Shown piece after piece: positions 36,156 through 45,668 of a DNA stretch of 64,000 nt (the first letter of the stretch is position 1; every line of letters begins with the position of its first letter). Source of the DNA: Planctomycetota bacterium. GTDB taxonomy: Bacteria; Planctomycetota; UBA1135; GCA-002686595. The stretch is taken from NCBI GenBank assembly GCA_016714045.1, contig JADJNY010000008.1:124001-188000 (forward strand), given 5' to 3'. The position numbers and the translations under genes are program-made. The notes beneath the pieces were generated by a model that saw only the letters and a program-made list of their open reading frames with translations, had not been told where the DNA came from and did not search any database.

Positions 36156-38486
36156 ATGAACCGGCCCTCGCTCCCGATCGTCTTCGTCTTCGCCGCGCTC
36201 CTCGGCCTCTCCAGTGGGGAGCGCGCGTTCGCGTACCAAGCGCCGACCGGCGGCACGTTGCCGACGCCGCCGCCCCCGCCGCCGGGGAGCACGCGCCCCG
36301 CGGCGCCCGCCCCGGGTACGCCGGGCGGACCGGGCGGTCCCGCACCCGTGCAAGGCCAGGCGCTCGCCGACCTGCGCACGCAGATGTGGCCCGCGCCGTC
36401 CGCGGACGACTGGAAGCGCCCGTGCCTCGTCCCGTGGCAGCGCACGTGGGAGGACGCCGTCGCGCTCTCACGCCAGACCAAGAAGGCGATCCTCGTCTGC
36501 GTGAACATGGACGGCGAGGTCGCGAGCGAACACTACGCCGGCATCCGCTACCGCGATCCCGAGATCGCGAAGCTCTATTCGCCCTACGTGTGCGTGATCG
36601 CGTCCGTCTACCGGCACACGCCCCGCGACTTCGACGACGAAGGGAAGCGCATCCCGTGTCCGCGCTTCGGCACGGTGACGTGCGGCGAGCACATCACGAT
36701 CGAGCCCTTGCTCTTCGAGAAGTTCATGGACGGGAAGCGCATCGCGCCGCGCCACATCGGCGTCGAACTCGACGCGAAGGAGATGTACGACGTCTACTAC
36801 GCGTGGGACACGGACACGATCTTCCATGCGCTCGCCGACGGCATCACGAACCGTCCGCCGCCGCCGCCCGATACGCGCGGCGACCTCCCGCTCGAGGAGC
36901 GCGTCGCGAGCACGGACGCGAAGGACCGCGCCGAGGTCGAGGCCGCGTTCGTGCGCGGCGACTGGAAGGTGCGGCGGAAGCTCGTCGAGACGGCGCTCGT
37001 GCACCCGGAGGTGTCGTCGCTCGACCTGTTGCGGCTCGCGTTGAAGAGCGGCGACCCCGAGCTCGCGCGCGTCGCGCGCAAGGGTCTCGCGCAGACCACG
37101 GATCCCGCCGCGGCGGACTTGATCGCGGAGGTGCTGCGCACAGCGATGGAGGAGCCCGAGCGCGTGGCGCTCGTCGCCGCGCTCGTGCGGCTCGCCGAGG
37201 TCTCGCCGCGCGCGCGCACGCTCGCGGCGGTGTACCAAGGGCTCGGGACGCGCTCGGATGCCGTCGACGTCGAAGCGTGGACGCGCGCGCTCGCTGGCCT
37301 GCCGGAATCGGGTCCCGGCCTCGAGCGCAGCGTCGTCGACGCGCGTCTCGGCGACTACGAATCGGCCGCGCGCCGCGTCGAGAGCCCCGCGGCGCTCGTC
37401 GATCGCGCGGAGGCGTTCCTCGTCCTCGCGCGCGAGGAACGGAGCGAGCCGCGTTACGTGCGCCTCGCGTACCAGGACGCGCGGCGCGTCGCGTCCGAGG
37501 CCGAGGCCGCGGGCGCGAAGGGCTGGAAGCTCTCCGCGATCCAGGCCCTCTGCGCCGCGGCGCTCGGCGAGCGCGACGAAGCGCGCCGGCGCGCCGAGGA
37601 AGCGATGAAGGGGCTCCCGCCCGACGCGCCGGGCGAACTCGGCGGCGGCGTGCTCGCGCTCTTCGCGGAGGGGCGTCAGCAGTCGATCTGGCGCGCCGTG
37701 CGCGAGAAGAAGGAGTGGCCGACGCAGTGGCTCGCGGACCTCGACGCCGCGTACCGCGTCCTCGCGCAGCATCCCCAGGGCACGGACGCGCAGGTCGTCG
37801 CGCACTACGACCTGCTTCACTACCTCGGCGGCCGTGCGGAGGCGCGCGCGGTGCTCGAACGCGGGCTCGACCGCTTCCCCGACTCGGCGTGGCTGCACGA
37901 GCGCTTCCGCGGTCGCATCCTGGAGGACCAGGGCGCCGCGGGCCTCGAGCCGGCGTACGACGCGTGGATGGCGCGGCCCGGCACGCACACGAACGCGCAG
38001 TGGTTCGCGGGCTACGCGACGTTCGTCGCGGCCGAGTACGCGAAGCGCTCCGGGGACGACGTCGCGGCGGAGGCCGCCTACGGCCGCGTGATCGCGCGCT
38101 ACGACCGCGCGATCGGGGCCAACCCGTCGTGCAAGGACAGCGCGGACCACTACGTCGCGCTGGCGCTCGCCGCGCGCGCGTGGATCGAGCACGAGCGCGG
38201 CGCGAACGAGAGGGCGGTCGACGACCTGCTCGCGTCGTTCGCGCGCAAGCCGTCGGCGGCGGCGAGCCTCGACGGCCTGAACCGCTCGCCCGTGTCGATC
38301 GCGCGCATCGTGCTCGCGAAGCTCCTCGAGACGAAGCAGGACGCGCTCGCGGGTCGGCTCGACGCCGCGCTGAAGGCGCTCGATCCCGAGCTCTTGCGCC
38401 CGCCCGAGTACGACCGCGAGACCGGCGGTCCTTCTCCCGACGCGCGGCGGCCGCGCCGCGGCGCGCCGCGGCAAGGCGGGCGCTGA
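36156..38486 (+). CDS. exported thioredoxin-fold/TPR-like protein
   Basis: 776 residues. Signal peptide MNRPSLPIVFVFAALLGLSSGERAFA is followed by a Pro/Gly-rich linker (TPPPPPPGSTRPAAPAPG). Residues about 90-230 resemble a thioredoxin-like fold of the DUF255 kind (DAVALSRQTKKAILVCVNMDGE, DPEIAKLYSPYVCV), but without a CxxC active site, so redox catalysis is unlikely. From about residue 250 to the end are alpha-helical HEAT/TPR-like repeats (for example AEAFLVLAREERSEPRYVRL, AEYAKRSGDDVAAEAAYGRV). Ends 6 nt before the TPR membrane protein gene, so the two are probably co-expressed and may form an envelope complex. Function unknown. Confidence 0.7.
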   Translation: MNRPSLPIVFVFAALLGLSSGERAFAYQAPTGGTLPTPPPPPPGSTRPAAPAPGTPGGPGGPAPVQGQALADLRTQMWPAPSADDWKRPCLVPWQRTWEDAVALSRQTKKAILVCVNMDGEVASEHYAGIRYRDPEIAKLYSPYVCVIASVYRHTPRDFDDEGKRIPCPRFGTVTCGEHITIEPLLFEKFMDGKRIAPRHIGVELDAKEMYDVYYAWDTDTIFHALADGITNRPPPPPDTRGDLPLEERVASTDAKDRAEVEAAFVRGDWKVRRKLVETALVHPEVSSLDLLRLALKSGDPELARVARKGLAQTTDPAAADLIAEVLRTAMEEPERVALVAALVRLAEVSPRARTLAAVYQGLGTRSDAVDVEAWTRALAGLPESGPGLERSVVDARLGDYESAARRVESPAALVDRAEAFLVLAREERSEPRYVRLAYQDARRVASEAEAAGAKGWKLSAIQALCAAALGERDEARRRAEEAMKGLPPDAPGELGGGVLALFAEGRQQSIWRAVREKKEWPTQWLADLDAAYRVLAQHPQGTDAQVVAHYDLLHYLGGRAEARAVLERGLDRFPDSAWLHERFRGRILEDQGAAGLEPAYDAWMARPGTHTNAQWFAGYATFVAAEYAKRSGDDVAAEAAYGRVIARYDRAIGANPSCKDSADHYVALALAARAWIEHERGANERAVDDLLASFARKPSAAASLDGLNRSPVSIARIVLAKLLETKQDALAGRLDAALKALDPELLRPPEYDRETGGPSPDARRPRRGAPRQGGR

Positions 38487-38492
38487 CGGCCG

Positions 38493-40460
38493 ATGGCGAG
38501 CCGCGGCCGGGTGGGCGTCGAGACGGCGAGCCCGCGGACCTCGTCCGCGGCGCGGGACGCGGGCGCGCGCCCGTGGAGCTCCCCCGTGCTCGTCTGGGCG
38601 GCGTTCGCGCTCGTCCTGCTCGTCGTCTACGGGCCTGCGCTGCGCGGCGGGCTCTTGTGGGACGACCCGGACTTCGTGCCCAAGCCGTCGATGCGCGGGT
38701 GGGACGGCCTCGCGCGCATCTGGTTCGAGCACGGCGCCATCAAGCAGTACTACCCGCTGACCTACTCCGCGTTCTGGATGCAGCACCGTCTGTGGGGGGA
38801 CGACACGCTCGGCTACCACGTGCTGAACGTCCTCCTGCACGCGCTGAACGCGACGCTCGTCTGGAGGATCCTCGCGCGGCTCGCGGTACCGGGCGCGCTC
38901 TTCGCCGCGACGCTGTTCGCGTTCCATCCGGTGCACGTCGAGTCCGTCGCGTGGATCTGCGAGCTCAAGAACACGCTGTCCGGCGCGTTCTACCTGTCGG
39001 CCTTCCTCGTCGCCTTGCGTCCTGCCGAGAGCGCGGAGGGATCGCTCCTGCGCCTGGGGGCGCGGCGGTGGTGGTGCGTGCTCCTCCTCTTCACCGGCGC
39101 CCTGCTCTCGAAGGCCGTCACCGCGACGTTCCCGGCCGCGTTGCTCGTCGTCCTGTGGTGGCGCGACGGCCGGCTCGCGTGGAAGCGGCACGCGGCGCCG
39201 CTCGTCCCGTTCTTCGCGCTCGCGCTCGTCGCGGGCGTCTTCAGCGCGTGGATGGAGAAGTCGCAGGTCGGCGCGCAGGGGCCCGTGTTCGATCTCGACC
39301 CGGTGCAGCGCGTGCTGCTCGCGGCGCGCGCCCTGTGCTTCTACGCGGGAAAGCTCGCGTGGCCCGCGGAGCTCGTGTTCACCTACCCGCGCTGGACGAT
39401 CGACGCTGCGTCGGCCCTCGCGTGGAGCTTCCTCGCGCTCGTACTGCTCGCCGCGCTCGCGGCGTGGCTCGCGCGCCGGCATTTCGGTCGCGCGCCTTTC
39501 GCGGCGCTCCTGTTCTTCGCCGGGACGTTGTTCCCCGCGTTGGGCTTCGTCGACGTCTTCCCGTTCCTGTACTCGTTCGTCGCGGACCACTTCCAGTACC
39601 TCGCGAGCCTCGGGCTCCTCGCGCTCGCGGCGGGCGGCCTCGCGCGGCTCTTCGCCGAGCGCCCGGCGCCGCTGCGCGTAGGGCTCGCCGCGGCAGTCGT
39701 CGGCGTGCTCGGGACGCTCGCGTGGCGCGAGACGCACGCGTACACGGACGTCGTCACGCTCTACCGGACGACGATCGAGCGCAACCCGACGTCGTGGATG
39801 GCCCACTCGAACCTCGGCGTCGAGCTCGCGAAGAACGGCCAGCACGCGGACGCCGTCGCGAGCTACCACGCGGCGCTCGCGCTCGATCCGGAGCTGTACC
39901 AGACGCGCTTCAACCTCGCGAACGCGCTCGACGCGCTCGGGCGCTCCGACGAGGCCGTCGCGGAGTACGAGCGCGCGCTCGTCACGAAGCCCGACGCGTA
40001 CGAAGTGCACAACAACCTCGCGATGGCGCTCGAGAAGCGCGGCGAGCTCGACCGCGCGCTCGAGCACTTCGAGCTCGCGGTGCGGCACGAGCCGCGCTTC
40101 GCGACGGCGCACTACAATTTGGGTGCGTTGCGCGCGCGGCGGAACGAGCTCGACCGCGCGGTAGCGAGCTACAAGCGCGCCATCGAGCTCGCGCCGGAGT
40201 ACGGCGCGGCGTGGAACAACCTCGGCATCGCGCTCGCGCGGCTGGACCGGCTCGACGAGGCGATCCCGCACTTCCAGCGGGCGATCGCGCTGCAGCCATC
40301 GAACGCGGAGGCGCACAACAACCTGGGCCTCGCCTACGGGAAGACGGGCAAGCTCGACTTGGCCGAGCGGCACTTCCGCGAGGCGCTGCGGCTGCGGCCG
40401 GACTACGCGAACGCGCGGGAGAACCTGGAGCGCGCGCTCGGGGCGAAGCGCGGCCGGTGA
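38493..40460 (+). CDS. polytopic membrane protein with seven C-terminal TPRs (GT-C-like)
   Basis: 655 residues; about ten membrane spans in residues 30-400, first periplasmic loop GGLLWDDPDFVPKPS with the acidic pair expected in GT-C glycosyltransferases, and HPVHVESVAWICELKNTLSG. Residues 425-650 contain about seven canonical TPR units (AHSNLGVELAKNGQHADAV, NNLAMALEKRGELDRAL, AWNNLGIALARLDRLDEAI), better preserved than in the minus-strand paralogue at 10734-12761. Membrane proteins of this layout are often linked to O-mannosyl or similar glycosylation, with TPRs recruiting substrate; direct evidence is absent. Starts 6 nt after the thioredoxin-fold/TPR gene. Confidence 0.78.
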   Translation: MASRGRVGVETASPRTSSAARDAGARPWSSPVLVWAAFALVLLVVYGPALRGGLLWDDPDFVPKPSMRGWDGLARIWFEHGAIKQYYPLTYSAFWMQHRLWGDDTLGYHVLNVLLHALNATLVWRILARLAVPGALFAATLFAFHPVHVESVAWICELKNTLSGAFYLSAFLVALRPAESAEGSLLRLGARRWWCVLLLFTGALLSKAVTATFPAALLVVLWWRDGRLAWKRHAAPLVPFFALALVAGVFSAWMEKSQVGAQGPVFDLDPVQRVLLAARALCFYAGKLAWPAELVFTYPRWTIDAASALAWSFLALVLLAALAAWLARRHFGRAPFAALLFFAGTLFPALGFVDVFPFLYSFVADHFQYLASLGLLALAAGGLARLFAERPAPLRVGLAAAVVGVLGTLAWRETHAYTDVVTLYRTTIERNPTSWMAHSNLGVELAKNGQHADAVASYHAALALDPELYQTRFNLANALDALGRSDEAVAEYERALVTKPDAYEVHNNLAMALEKRGELDRALEHFELAVRHEPRFATAHYNLGALRARRNELDRAVASYKRAIELAPEYGAAWNNLGIALARLDRLDEAIPHFQRAIALQPSNAEAHNNLGLAYGKTGKLDLAERHFREALRLRPDYANARENLERALGAKRGR

Positions 40461-40484
40461 GGCTGGAGCGAAGCGCGGCCGGTG
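40443..40484 (+). repeat. 17-bp direct repeat around the stop codon
   Basis: GCGAAGCGCGGCCGGTG at 40443-40459 (end of the TPR gene) and again at 40468-40484, beyond the stop: a short local duplication of the gene's 3' end. Confidence 0.6.
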
Positions 40485-40503
40485 CGGACGTGGGAGACGT
40501 CGT

Positions 40504-42309
40504 TCAGCGCAGGAGCGTCGCCGGGTCGAGCTTGAACGCGCGCTCGACGACGTTGCGCGCGAAGGGATCGTCGGGGGCGGCGCGCAGCTGGCGCTTGCAC
40601 TCCTCGAGCACGCCCTTCGGGTCGTCCTTCAGGCCGCGCGTCAGGCGCTCCGGTCGGAACGGATCGAGCCAGCGGAACTCGCACTGCGCGATCGCGGCGG
40701 CGTTCTCGGGCCGGTCCTTGTAGAAGACCATCGCTTCGCGGTCCCAGTAGACGAGGTGCCACTCGGGGCGCGTGATCAAGAGCCGGTGGAGCAGCGGTCC
40801 CTGCTGCGCGTTGAACGGGATGCGGCGCAGCATGAAGACGCCGAGGTCGTGGTCGCGCACGATGCGGTCGAAGTCCGCGACCGAGCGGTTCACGGCGACG
40901 TACTGCTCGCCGTAGAAGTCCTCGTCGAGCACGTAGCCGTGGAAGTGGACCTTCGGCGCGCCGTCCCAGTACCACGCGAGGAACACGCCCCAGTGGTGCT
41001 CGTTGAAGATGTTTCCGCCGCGCGGCGCGTCGCGCACGAAGTCCGCGGCGCCGAACGGGTACCCGGCTCGGTCGAGCCCGAAACCGAAGCGCCGCTCGCC
41101 GGACGCAGCGCGGTAGCCGCCCTTCGCGACGGCGACGTCGAGCGCGCCCGCGACGAGCGCCACGAACGCGGTCGCCAGGACGGCCCAGCGCGGCGTCGCA
41201 GCTCGCTCGCCGGTCCGCGCGCGCGCCGCGGCGGCGAGCGCCGCGACGACGATCACGGGGAAGGCCATCGACGCCGTCGCGACGTAACGCACCGCGGAGA
41301 GGCCGAGCACCGTCATCGCGAGCGCCGCGGCGAGTGCCATCCACGGCCGCGCGCGCTTCGCGAACGCGTAGAGCAGGGCGCCCCACGTGAGCGCCCCGAG
41401 CACGAGGAAGAGGCGCGTCTCGCGCTCGTCCGCGTGCATCTTCGAGAGCGTCGGCATCATCTCGAGGTTGTTCTCGCGGAACGCGCCCGTGCTCTCCTTC
41501 GTCGCCGTTTCGAGGGCCCACAGGAGGTGCCGCGCGCCGTCGGGGTGGGCGACGCTGGCGACGACGCACGCGATCACGACGGGCAGCCACCGCTTCCACT
41601 GTCCGGGTTGCAACGCAGCAGCGCCGCCGACGAAGACGAGCCCGACGAGCACGCCCGGGTGGAAGTTCGTCCACACGAGCACCAGCGCGGGCAGGAGCCA
41701 CCGCAGGCGGCTCGGTCGCGCGTGCTCCGCGACCGCGATCGCGAGCACCCAGGGCCCGAAGCAGTCGGAGACGAGCGAGCCGCGCTCGATGAAGCGGTCG
41801 CTCGCGGCCCACAAGCCGAGCAAGAGGACCGCCGGCGTCACGAACGAGCGCCAACGGAGGCGCCACGCGAGCCAGAGCGGCGCGCACGCGCCCGCGAGGA
41901 CGAGCAGCGTCTTCACGACGACGAGCAGCGTGAACCCGCCGAGCTCGTGCAGCTTCGTCACGGAGAGGTGCGTGCCCCAGTACGCGACGTCGATCCAACG
42001 CCGGTGGTAGTCGGGCAGCGAGGAGAGCCACGGGTCCGGGTCGGGGAAGGTGCCGGTCGCGAAGAAGCGCCGACCGACCGCGAGGTGCATGAAGAGGTCG
42101 TCGCTGATCGCGGGGAACGCGGCGAGCAGGAACGCACACGCGAGCACCGCGAGGAGCGCCGCCGCGTGGAGGCCGCGTTCGAGGCGTTCGGGGGACCTTC
42201 CGTGCGCTTCCTTCGGCGCGGAAAGGGCCCCGGCCTTCGAGGGCGAGGAACCCACCGGCTCGCCCGCCTGCGCGCTTTTCCGTGCGGACCCCATGATCGA
42301 GTGCGCCAT
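40504..42309 (-). CDS. polytopic membrane protein, glycosyltransferase-like, unknown
   Basis: 601 residues from ATG 42309 (ATG 42294 possible). After a polar N-terminus come about eleven hydrophobic segments (LLAVLACAFLLAAFPAI, LLVVVKTLLVLAGACAPL, WMALAAALAMTVLGLSAV and others). The first loop has ISDDLFMHLAVGRRF and later DPDPWLS, FRENNLEMMPTL and NIFNEHHWGVFLAWYWDG, a pattern I associate with the unnamed GT-C-like integral membrane proteins whose first loop carries a DD pair and a conserved NEHxWG-like motif. The soluble C-terminus is about 170 residues. Convergent with the TPR membrane gene. Envelope polysaccharide or lipid glycosylation is inference. Confidence 0.6.
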   Translation of the reverse strand: MAHSIMGSARKSAQAGEPVGSSPSKAGALSAPKEAHGRSPERLERGLHAAALLAVLACAFLLAAFPAISDDLFMHLAVGRRFFATGTFPDPDPWLSSLPDYHRRWIDVAYWGTHLSVTKLHELGGFTLLVVVKTLLVLAGACAPLWLAWRLRWRSFVTPAVLLLGLWAASDRFIERGSLVSDCFGPWVLAIAVAEHARPSRLRWLLPALVLVWTNFHPGVLVGLVFVGGAAALQPGQWKRWLPVVIACVVASVAHPDGARHLLWALETATKESTGAFRENNLEMMPTLSKMHADERETRLFLVLGALTWGALLYAFAKRARPWMALAAALAMTVLGLSAVRYVATASMAFPVIVVAALAAAARARTGERAATPRWAVLATAFVALVAGALDVAVAKGGYRAASGERRFGFGLDRAGYPFGAADFVRDAPRGGNIFNEHHWGVFLAWYWDGAPKVHFHGYVLDEDFYGEQYVAVNRSVADFDRIVRDHDLGVFMLRRIPFNAQQGPLLHRLLITRPEWHLVYWDREAMVFYKDRPENAAAIAQCEFRWLDPFRPERLTRGLKDDPKGVLEECKRQLRAAPDDPFARNVVERAFKLDPATLLR

Positions 42310-42372
42310 GAGACCGCGCGGCGGCGGGACGTCAAGCGCGCGGACGCGGGAACGCCGCGCCGCGCGCTCGGA

Positions 42373-43914
42373 TCAGAGGCGGACGCGCACCTCGACGCCG
42401 TTCGTCACCACGACGCCGCCGGGGATCCGGCCGTCGCGCTGGAGCCCCTGCACGAAGAACGTGGCGCCCGGAGGCGCGGCGAGGACGACGTCGAGCACGC
42501 CCGCGCCGCCGACGAGGGGCACGGTGCCGAGGAGCGCGCGGCGCTCCGGCGCGACGAGCAGCGTGCCGCTCCCGAAGGGGACCTCGACCGCCGCGCGCCC
42601 GGCGAACAGATAGCACGGCCGCGCGCCCGTGAAGCCCGACGCGACGAAGCGCAGCACGTCGCCCGCGATCGGCGGGGAGACCGCGGCGAGCGCCGCCTGG
42701 TGCGCTCCGCTCGCGGCGCGTCCGTAGGCGCGCGTGCCCCACAGGTCGAAGCTCCACGCTGCGCCCGCGTCGAGGCCGACCTCGTCGTCGTCTCGCGCGG
42801 CGACGACGAGCGTTCGCGCCGCGAGCCCGAAGGCCATCCCGAACACGTCGCCGGGGGCGGCGTCCGGCGCCGCGAGCACGAGCGTCTCGCTCCACGCGCT
42901 CCCGTCGAACCCGTAGACGTGGACGCGTCCCGTTCCGCTTTCCATCCACGCGCCGATCGCGAGCACGTCGCCGTCGACGCGGAACCCGCCGGTCGCGTAG
43001 GGGAGCGGTCCGTCGCCGACGAGGGCCTCGAGCCGCCAACCCCCGGCGTCGTGTCGGTACGTCGCGATGCACGCATCGCAACCCGCGACGAGGCGCCGGC
43101 CGTCGAACGCGACGTCCTGCCCGAAGTGGCGGACGGGCACGACGCTCGGATCGTAGAGCTTCGCTTCCTGCACCCACGCTCCGCCGACGTCGCGGAACAC
43201 GTACGCCGAGCCCGTCTCGGCGCCGCGGTCGTCGTCGGAACGCGCGCCGGCGACGAGCACGTCGTCGCGCAACGCCACCGAGCACCCGAACTCGTCGCCG
43301 ACCGCGGCGTCGGACGGGACGAGCCGCGCGCTCGGCGTCCACGCGCTCGCGGCGCGCGTGAAGAGCTCGATCTCGCCCGACTCCGCGCCGCCCCGCAGCG
43401 CGGAGACGGCGAGCCGGTCCGCCTGCAGCGCGACGTCGAAGCCGAAGGCGGCGTGGGGGAGTGCCTCGCGTGCGACGAGCTTCACCTCGAGCGTCCAGGC
43501 CGAGCCCGCGCGCGCGAACACGTAGGCCGAGCCCGCGCCCGCCGCGGCGCTCCCGTCGTCGGGCGCACCGATCACGAGGCGCGCGCCGTCGAGGTCGAGC
43601 GCGCTGCCGAAGCGCGCGCCGCTCGTGCCGTCCGGTGCGACGAGCTTGGCCTCCTGCGACCAGCCCGTCGTCGTGCGGACGAACACGTAGACCGCGCCCG
43701 AGCGCGCGACGACGCCGCCCGCCTCGGGCGCTCCCACGGCCAGGCGCTCGCCGTCGAGGTCGAGTGCCTGGCCAAAGTTCGCCCCCGCGGCGCCGTCGGC
43801 GGCGGTGAGCTCGACGAGCGGATCGGCCTGGAGCTGGGCGGTCGCAGTGGGCGTCGCGAGGACGAACGCGCCGAGAGCGACGAACGAGGACGCGCGGGTG
43901 CGGACTCGGAACAT
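42373..43914 (-). CDS. secreted FG-GAP-type beta-propeller protein
   Basis: 513 residues; start ATG 43914 preceded by GGAGGG (about 43919-43924, minus strand). Signal peptide VALGAFVLATPTATAQ. Six or seven repeats of the form GANFGQALDLDGERLAVGAPEA...GAVYVFVRTT, the integrin-alpha-like FG-GAP propeller used for surface binding. The last 120 residues (from LWGTRAYGRAAS) are a separate beta domain ending FVQGLQRDGRIPGGVVVTNGVEVRVRL, a terminal domain that differs from the module in the 19.5-23.7 kb proteins. Probably extracellular or surface bound; ligand unknown. Confidence 0.75.
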   Translation of the reverse strand: MFRVRTRASSFVALGAFVLATPTATAQLQADPLVELTAADGAAGANFGQALDLDGERLAVGAPEAGGVVARSGAVYVFVRTTTGWSQEAKLVAPDGTSGARFGSALDLDGARLVIGAPDDGSAAAGAGSAYVFARAGSAWTLEVKLVAREALPHAAFGFDVALQADRLAVSALRGGAESGEIELFTRAASAWTPSARLVPSDAAVGDEFGCSVALRDDVLVAGARSDDDRGAETGSAYVFRDVGGAWVQEAKLYDPSVVPVRHFGQDVAFDGRRLVAGCDACIATYRHDAGGWRLEALVGDGPLPYATGGFRVDGDVLAIGAWMESGTGRVHVYGFDGSAWSETLVLAAPDAAPGDVFGMAFGLAARTLVVAARDDDEVGLDAGAAWSFDLWGTRAYGRAASGAHQAALAAVSPPIAGDVLRFVASGFTGARPCYLFAGRAAVEVPFGSGTLLVAPERRALLGTVPLVGGAGVLDVVLAAPPGATFFVQGLQRDGRIPGGVVVTNGVEVRVRL

Positions 43915-44221
43915 CGAACCCTCCACGGCTCCGCGTTGCGGTCTGCGTCCGGTCGTAGCGAGCGGGGATCTGGCGCAGGATGCGGAGCCACTAGGAACGT
44001 GGATCGTGGCCTCCGCGCCTGGATACGGCCGCGTGGGTAGACGCGGGGTGCCCTCGACGCAGGCACCGTGCGCGGTCGGGCTCTTGGCCGAAACGGAACC
44101 CGCTTCCACGGTCGAGCTCACCGTGCCCGGCCGCGCGGCGAGCGTGTAGGCTCCGACGCGCCGCGGAGCTCGGACGGAGTCGGGTGAGCGGCCTCGGAGC
44201 CGGAGACGGAGAGGGTCTGCG
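43915..44221. other. divergent intergenic region
   Basis: 307 bases between the propeller gene (minus) and the coiled-coil gene (plus). Contains the propeller gene's ribosome site, a TAGGCT element at 44147-44152 and GGAGAG just before ATG 44222. Otherwise nothing recognised. Confidence 0.45.
44147..44152 (+). promoter_or_regulatory. candidate -10 element TAGGCT
   Basis: gtgTAGGCTccg, 69 nt upstream of ATG 44222. Confidence 0.35.
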
Positions 44222-45655
44222 ATGGTGACGACGGGACGGATGACGATCGGTGCGTGGGGCGCGCGCTTTGCGCGGGCGGGGCTGGTGGCGGCGATCGCAG
44301 CGGCTGCGGGCCTCGCGAGCGGCGCGGCAGTCGAAGCACGGGCTTCCCAATCGGGCTCCGGGTCCGCCGCGGGCACGGGGGCCGAGGCGCAGGCGGTCTG
44401 CGCGTTCTCGCCGCTCGCGGCGAACGTCCTGCGCGCCGTGTCGGCGCCCTACGTCATCGACGGCGTCCCCGTCGCACCGGGGACGGACGAGCGCGCGCTC
44501 GAGGCGGCGCGCGCATCGAGCGATGCTGCCCTCGTCGAACTCGTCGCGCTCCACGACCGGATCGTCAAGCTGCGCGCCGCGCACGAGCAGTTGCTCGACG
44601 AGCTCGCGAGGACGAACGAGCGCGCGATGAACCGCTTCACGATGGACGCGGTGCTGCGCGTGCTCGACGCGATCGAGAAGCGCGACGACGCGCCGCCGCT
44701 CGAGATCGTCGGCGACGCGTACTCGCGTCAGTCCGAAGTGCTCCCGGCGTGGCGGCAGGAGCTCGCCGCGCGCTACGCGGGACGTTCGCTCGCCAATCTG
44801 TTCACCGAGCGCCTGCGCGCCTACGCGGCGAAGCAGACGAAGCCCGGATCCGGAGCGGGGACGCTGACGCCGTTCACGGTCGGGCTCGTGCTCGAGGGAC
44901 CCGGCCGGGGCCGGGCGTGGGTCCAGAACCAGACCGGGCGGGCGCTCCCGGGCGCGCTCGTCGTCGTGCGTTCGATGCCGGACACGAAGCGCGCGAGCGC
45001 GGTGCGTGTCGTCGAGGACTTCGGGTACCTCCCCGTGCTGTTCGGCGCGTCGCCCGACAGCGTCGACGATCGCAAGCAGGTGAACGCGCAGTACGCGCGG
45101 TTCCTGGCGACGCCGTCCTCGACGATCGTGTACGTGCCCGAGTGGCCGGCGGGGAAGCGGCTCGAGCTCGCGCCGTGGGAGAGCGAGCAGGTCGTCGCGC
45201 TCGCGACGTCGTGCGACGTCACCGTCTGGGCCGCGGGGTGCGCGCCCGTGTCGAAGGAAGTGAAGGGTCTCCCGGCCTTGCAGGCCGCGCTCGCGGCGCC
45301 CCCGCCGGAACCACCGGCCGCGCTCTTCGCGAAGGCGAAGCAGCTCGCGACGAGGGACCCGGGCGGCGCGCTCGAGCGGCTGGCGCTGCTGCGGAAGAGG
45401 AAGGACCTCGACGCCGCGTTCGTGAAGGAATGCGACGCGTTGCACGACTCGATCGTCGAAGCGCTTCGGGAGGACCTGCGCAAGCGTCGCAAGGAGTCCG
45501 AGGATGCGGACGTGCTGCGGAAGGAGCTCAACTCGCGCCTCGCAGACGATCCGAAGAACCCGAGCCTGCAGGCGCAGCACGAACGGGCCAAGCAGCGCTG
45601 CGAGGAACTCCAGGCGGAGATGTCGCGCTTGCGGCTCCTGATCGAGAAGCGGTGA
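44222..45655 (+). CDS. exported coiled-coil hypothetical protein
   Basis: 477 residues. N-terminal hydrophobic stretch (AGLVAAIAAAAGLASGAA) reads as a signal peptide. Residues about 100-150 are helical (ALVELVALHDRIVKLRAAHEQLLDELARTNE), the centre (about 210-310) is a small beta domain with an RAWVQNQTGRALPGALVVVRS stretch and Cys pairs, and the last 100 residues form a charged coiled coil (LREDLRKRRKESEDADVLRKEL...). No known family is recognised. Good GGAGAG ribosome site. A terminator is not seen and the next gene begins 13 nt later, so co-transcription is likely. Confidence 0.65.
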   Translation: MVTTGRMTIGAWGARFARAGLVAAIAAAAGLASGAAVEARASQSGSGSAAGTGAEAQAVCAFSPLAANVLRAVSAPYVIDGVPVAPGTDERALEAARASSDAALVELVALHDRIVKLRAAHEQLLDELARTNERAMNRFTMDAVLRVLDAIEKRDDAPPLEIVGDAYSRQSEVLPAWRQELAARYAGRSLANLFTERLRAYAAKQTKPGSGAGTLTPFTVGLVLEGPGRGRAWVQNQTGRALPGALVVVRSMPDTKRASAVRVVEDFGYLPVLFGASPDSVDDRKQVNAQYARFLATPSSTIVYVPEWPAGKRLELAPWESEQVVALATSCDVTVWAAGCAPVSKEVKGLPALQAALAAPPPEPPAALFAKAKQLATRDPGGALERLALLRKRKDLDAAFVKECDALHDSIVEALREDLRKRRKESEDADVLRKELNSRLADDPKNPSLQAQHERAKQRCEELQAEMSRLRLLIEKR

Positions 45656-45668
45656 GAGGGGCACGCTC

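Noticed and set aside
36468..40373. A 1,301-codon minus-strand frame
   Set aside because: Antisense shadow of the TPR proteins, low complexity, no motif.
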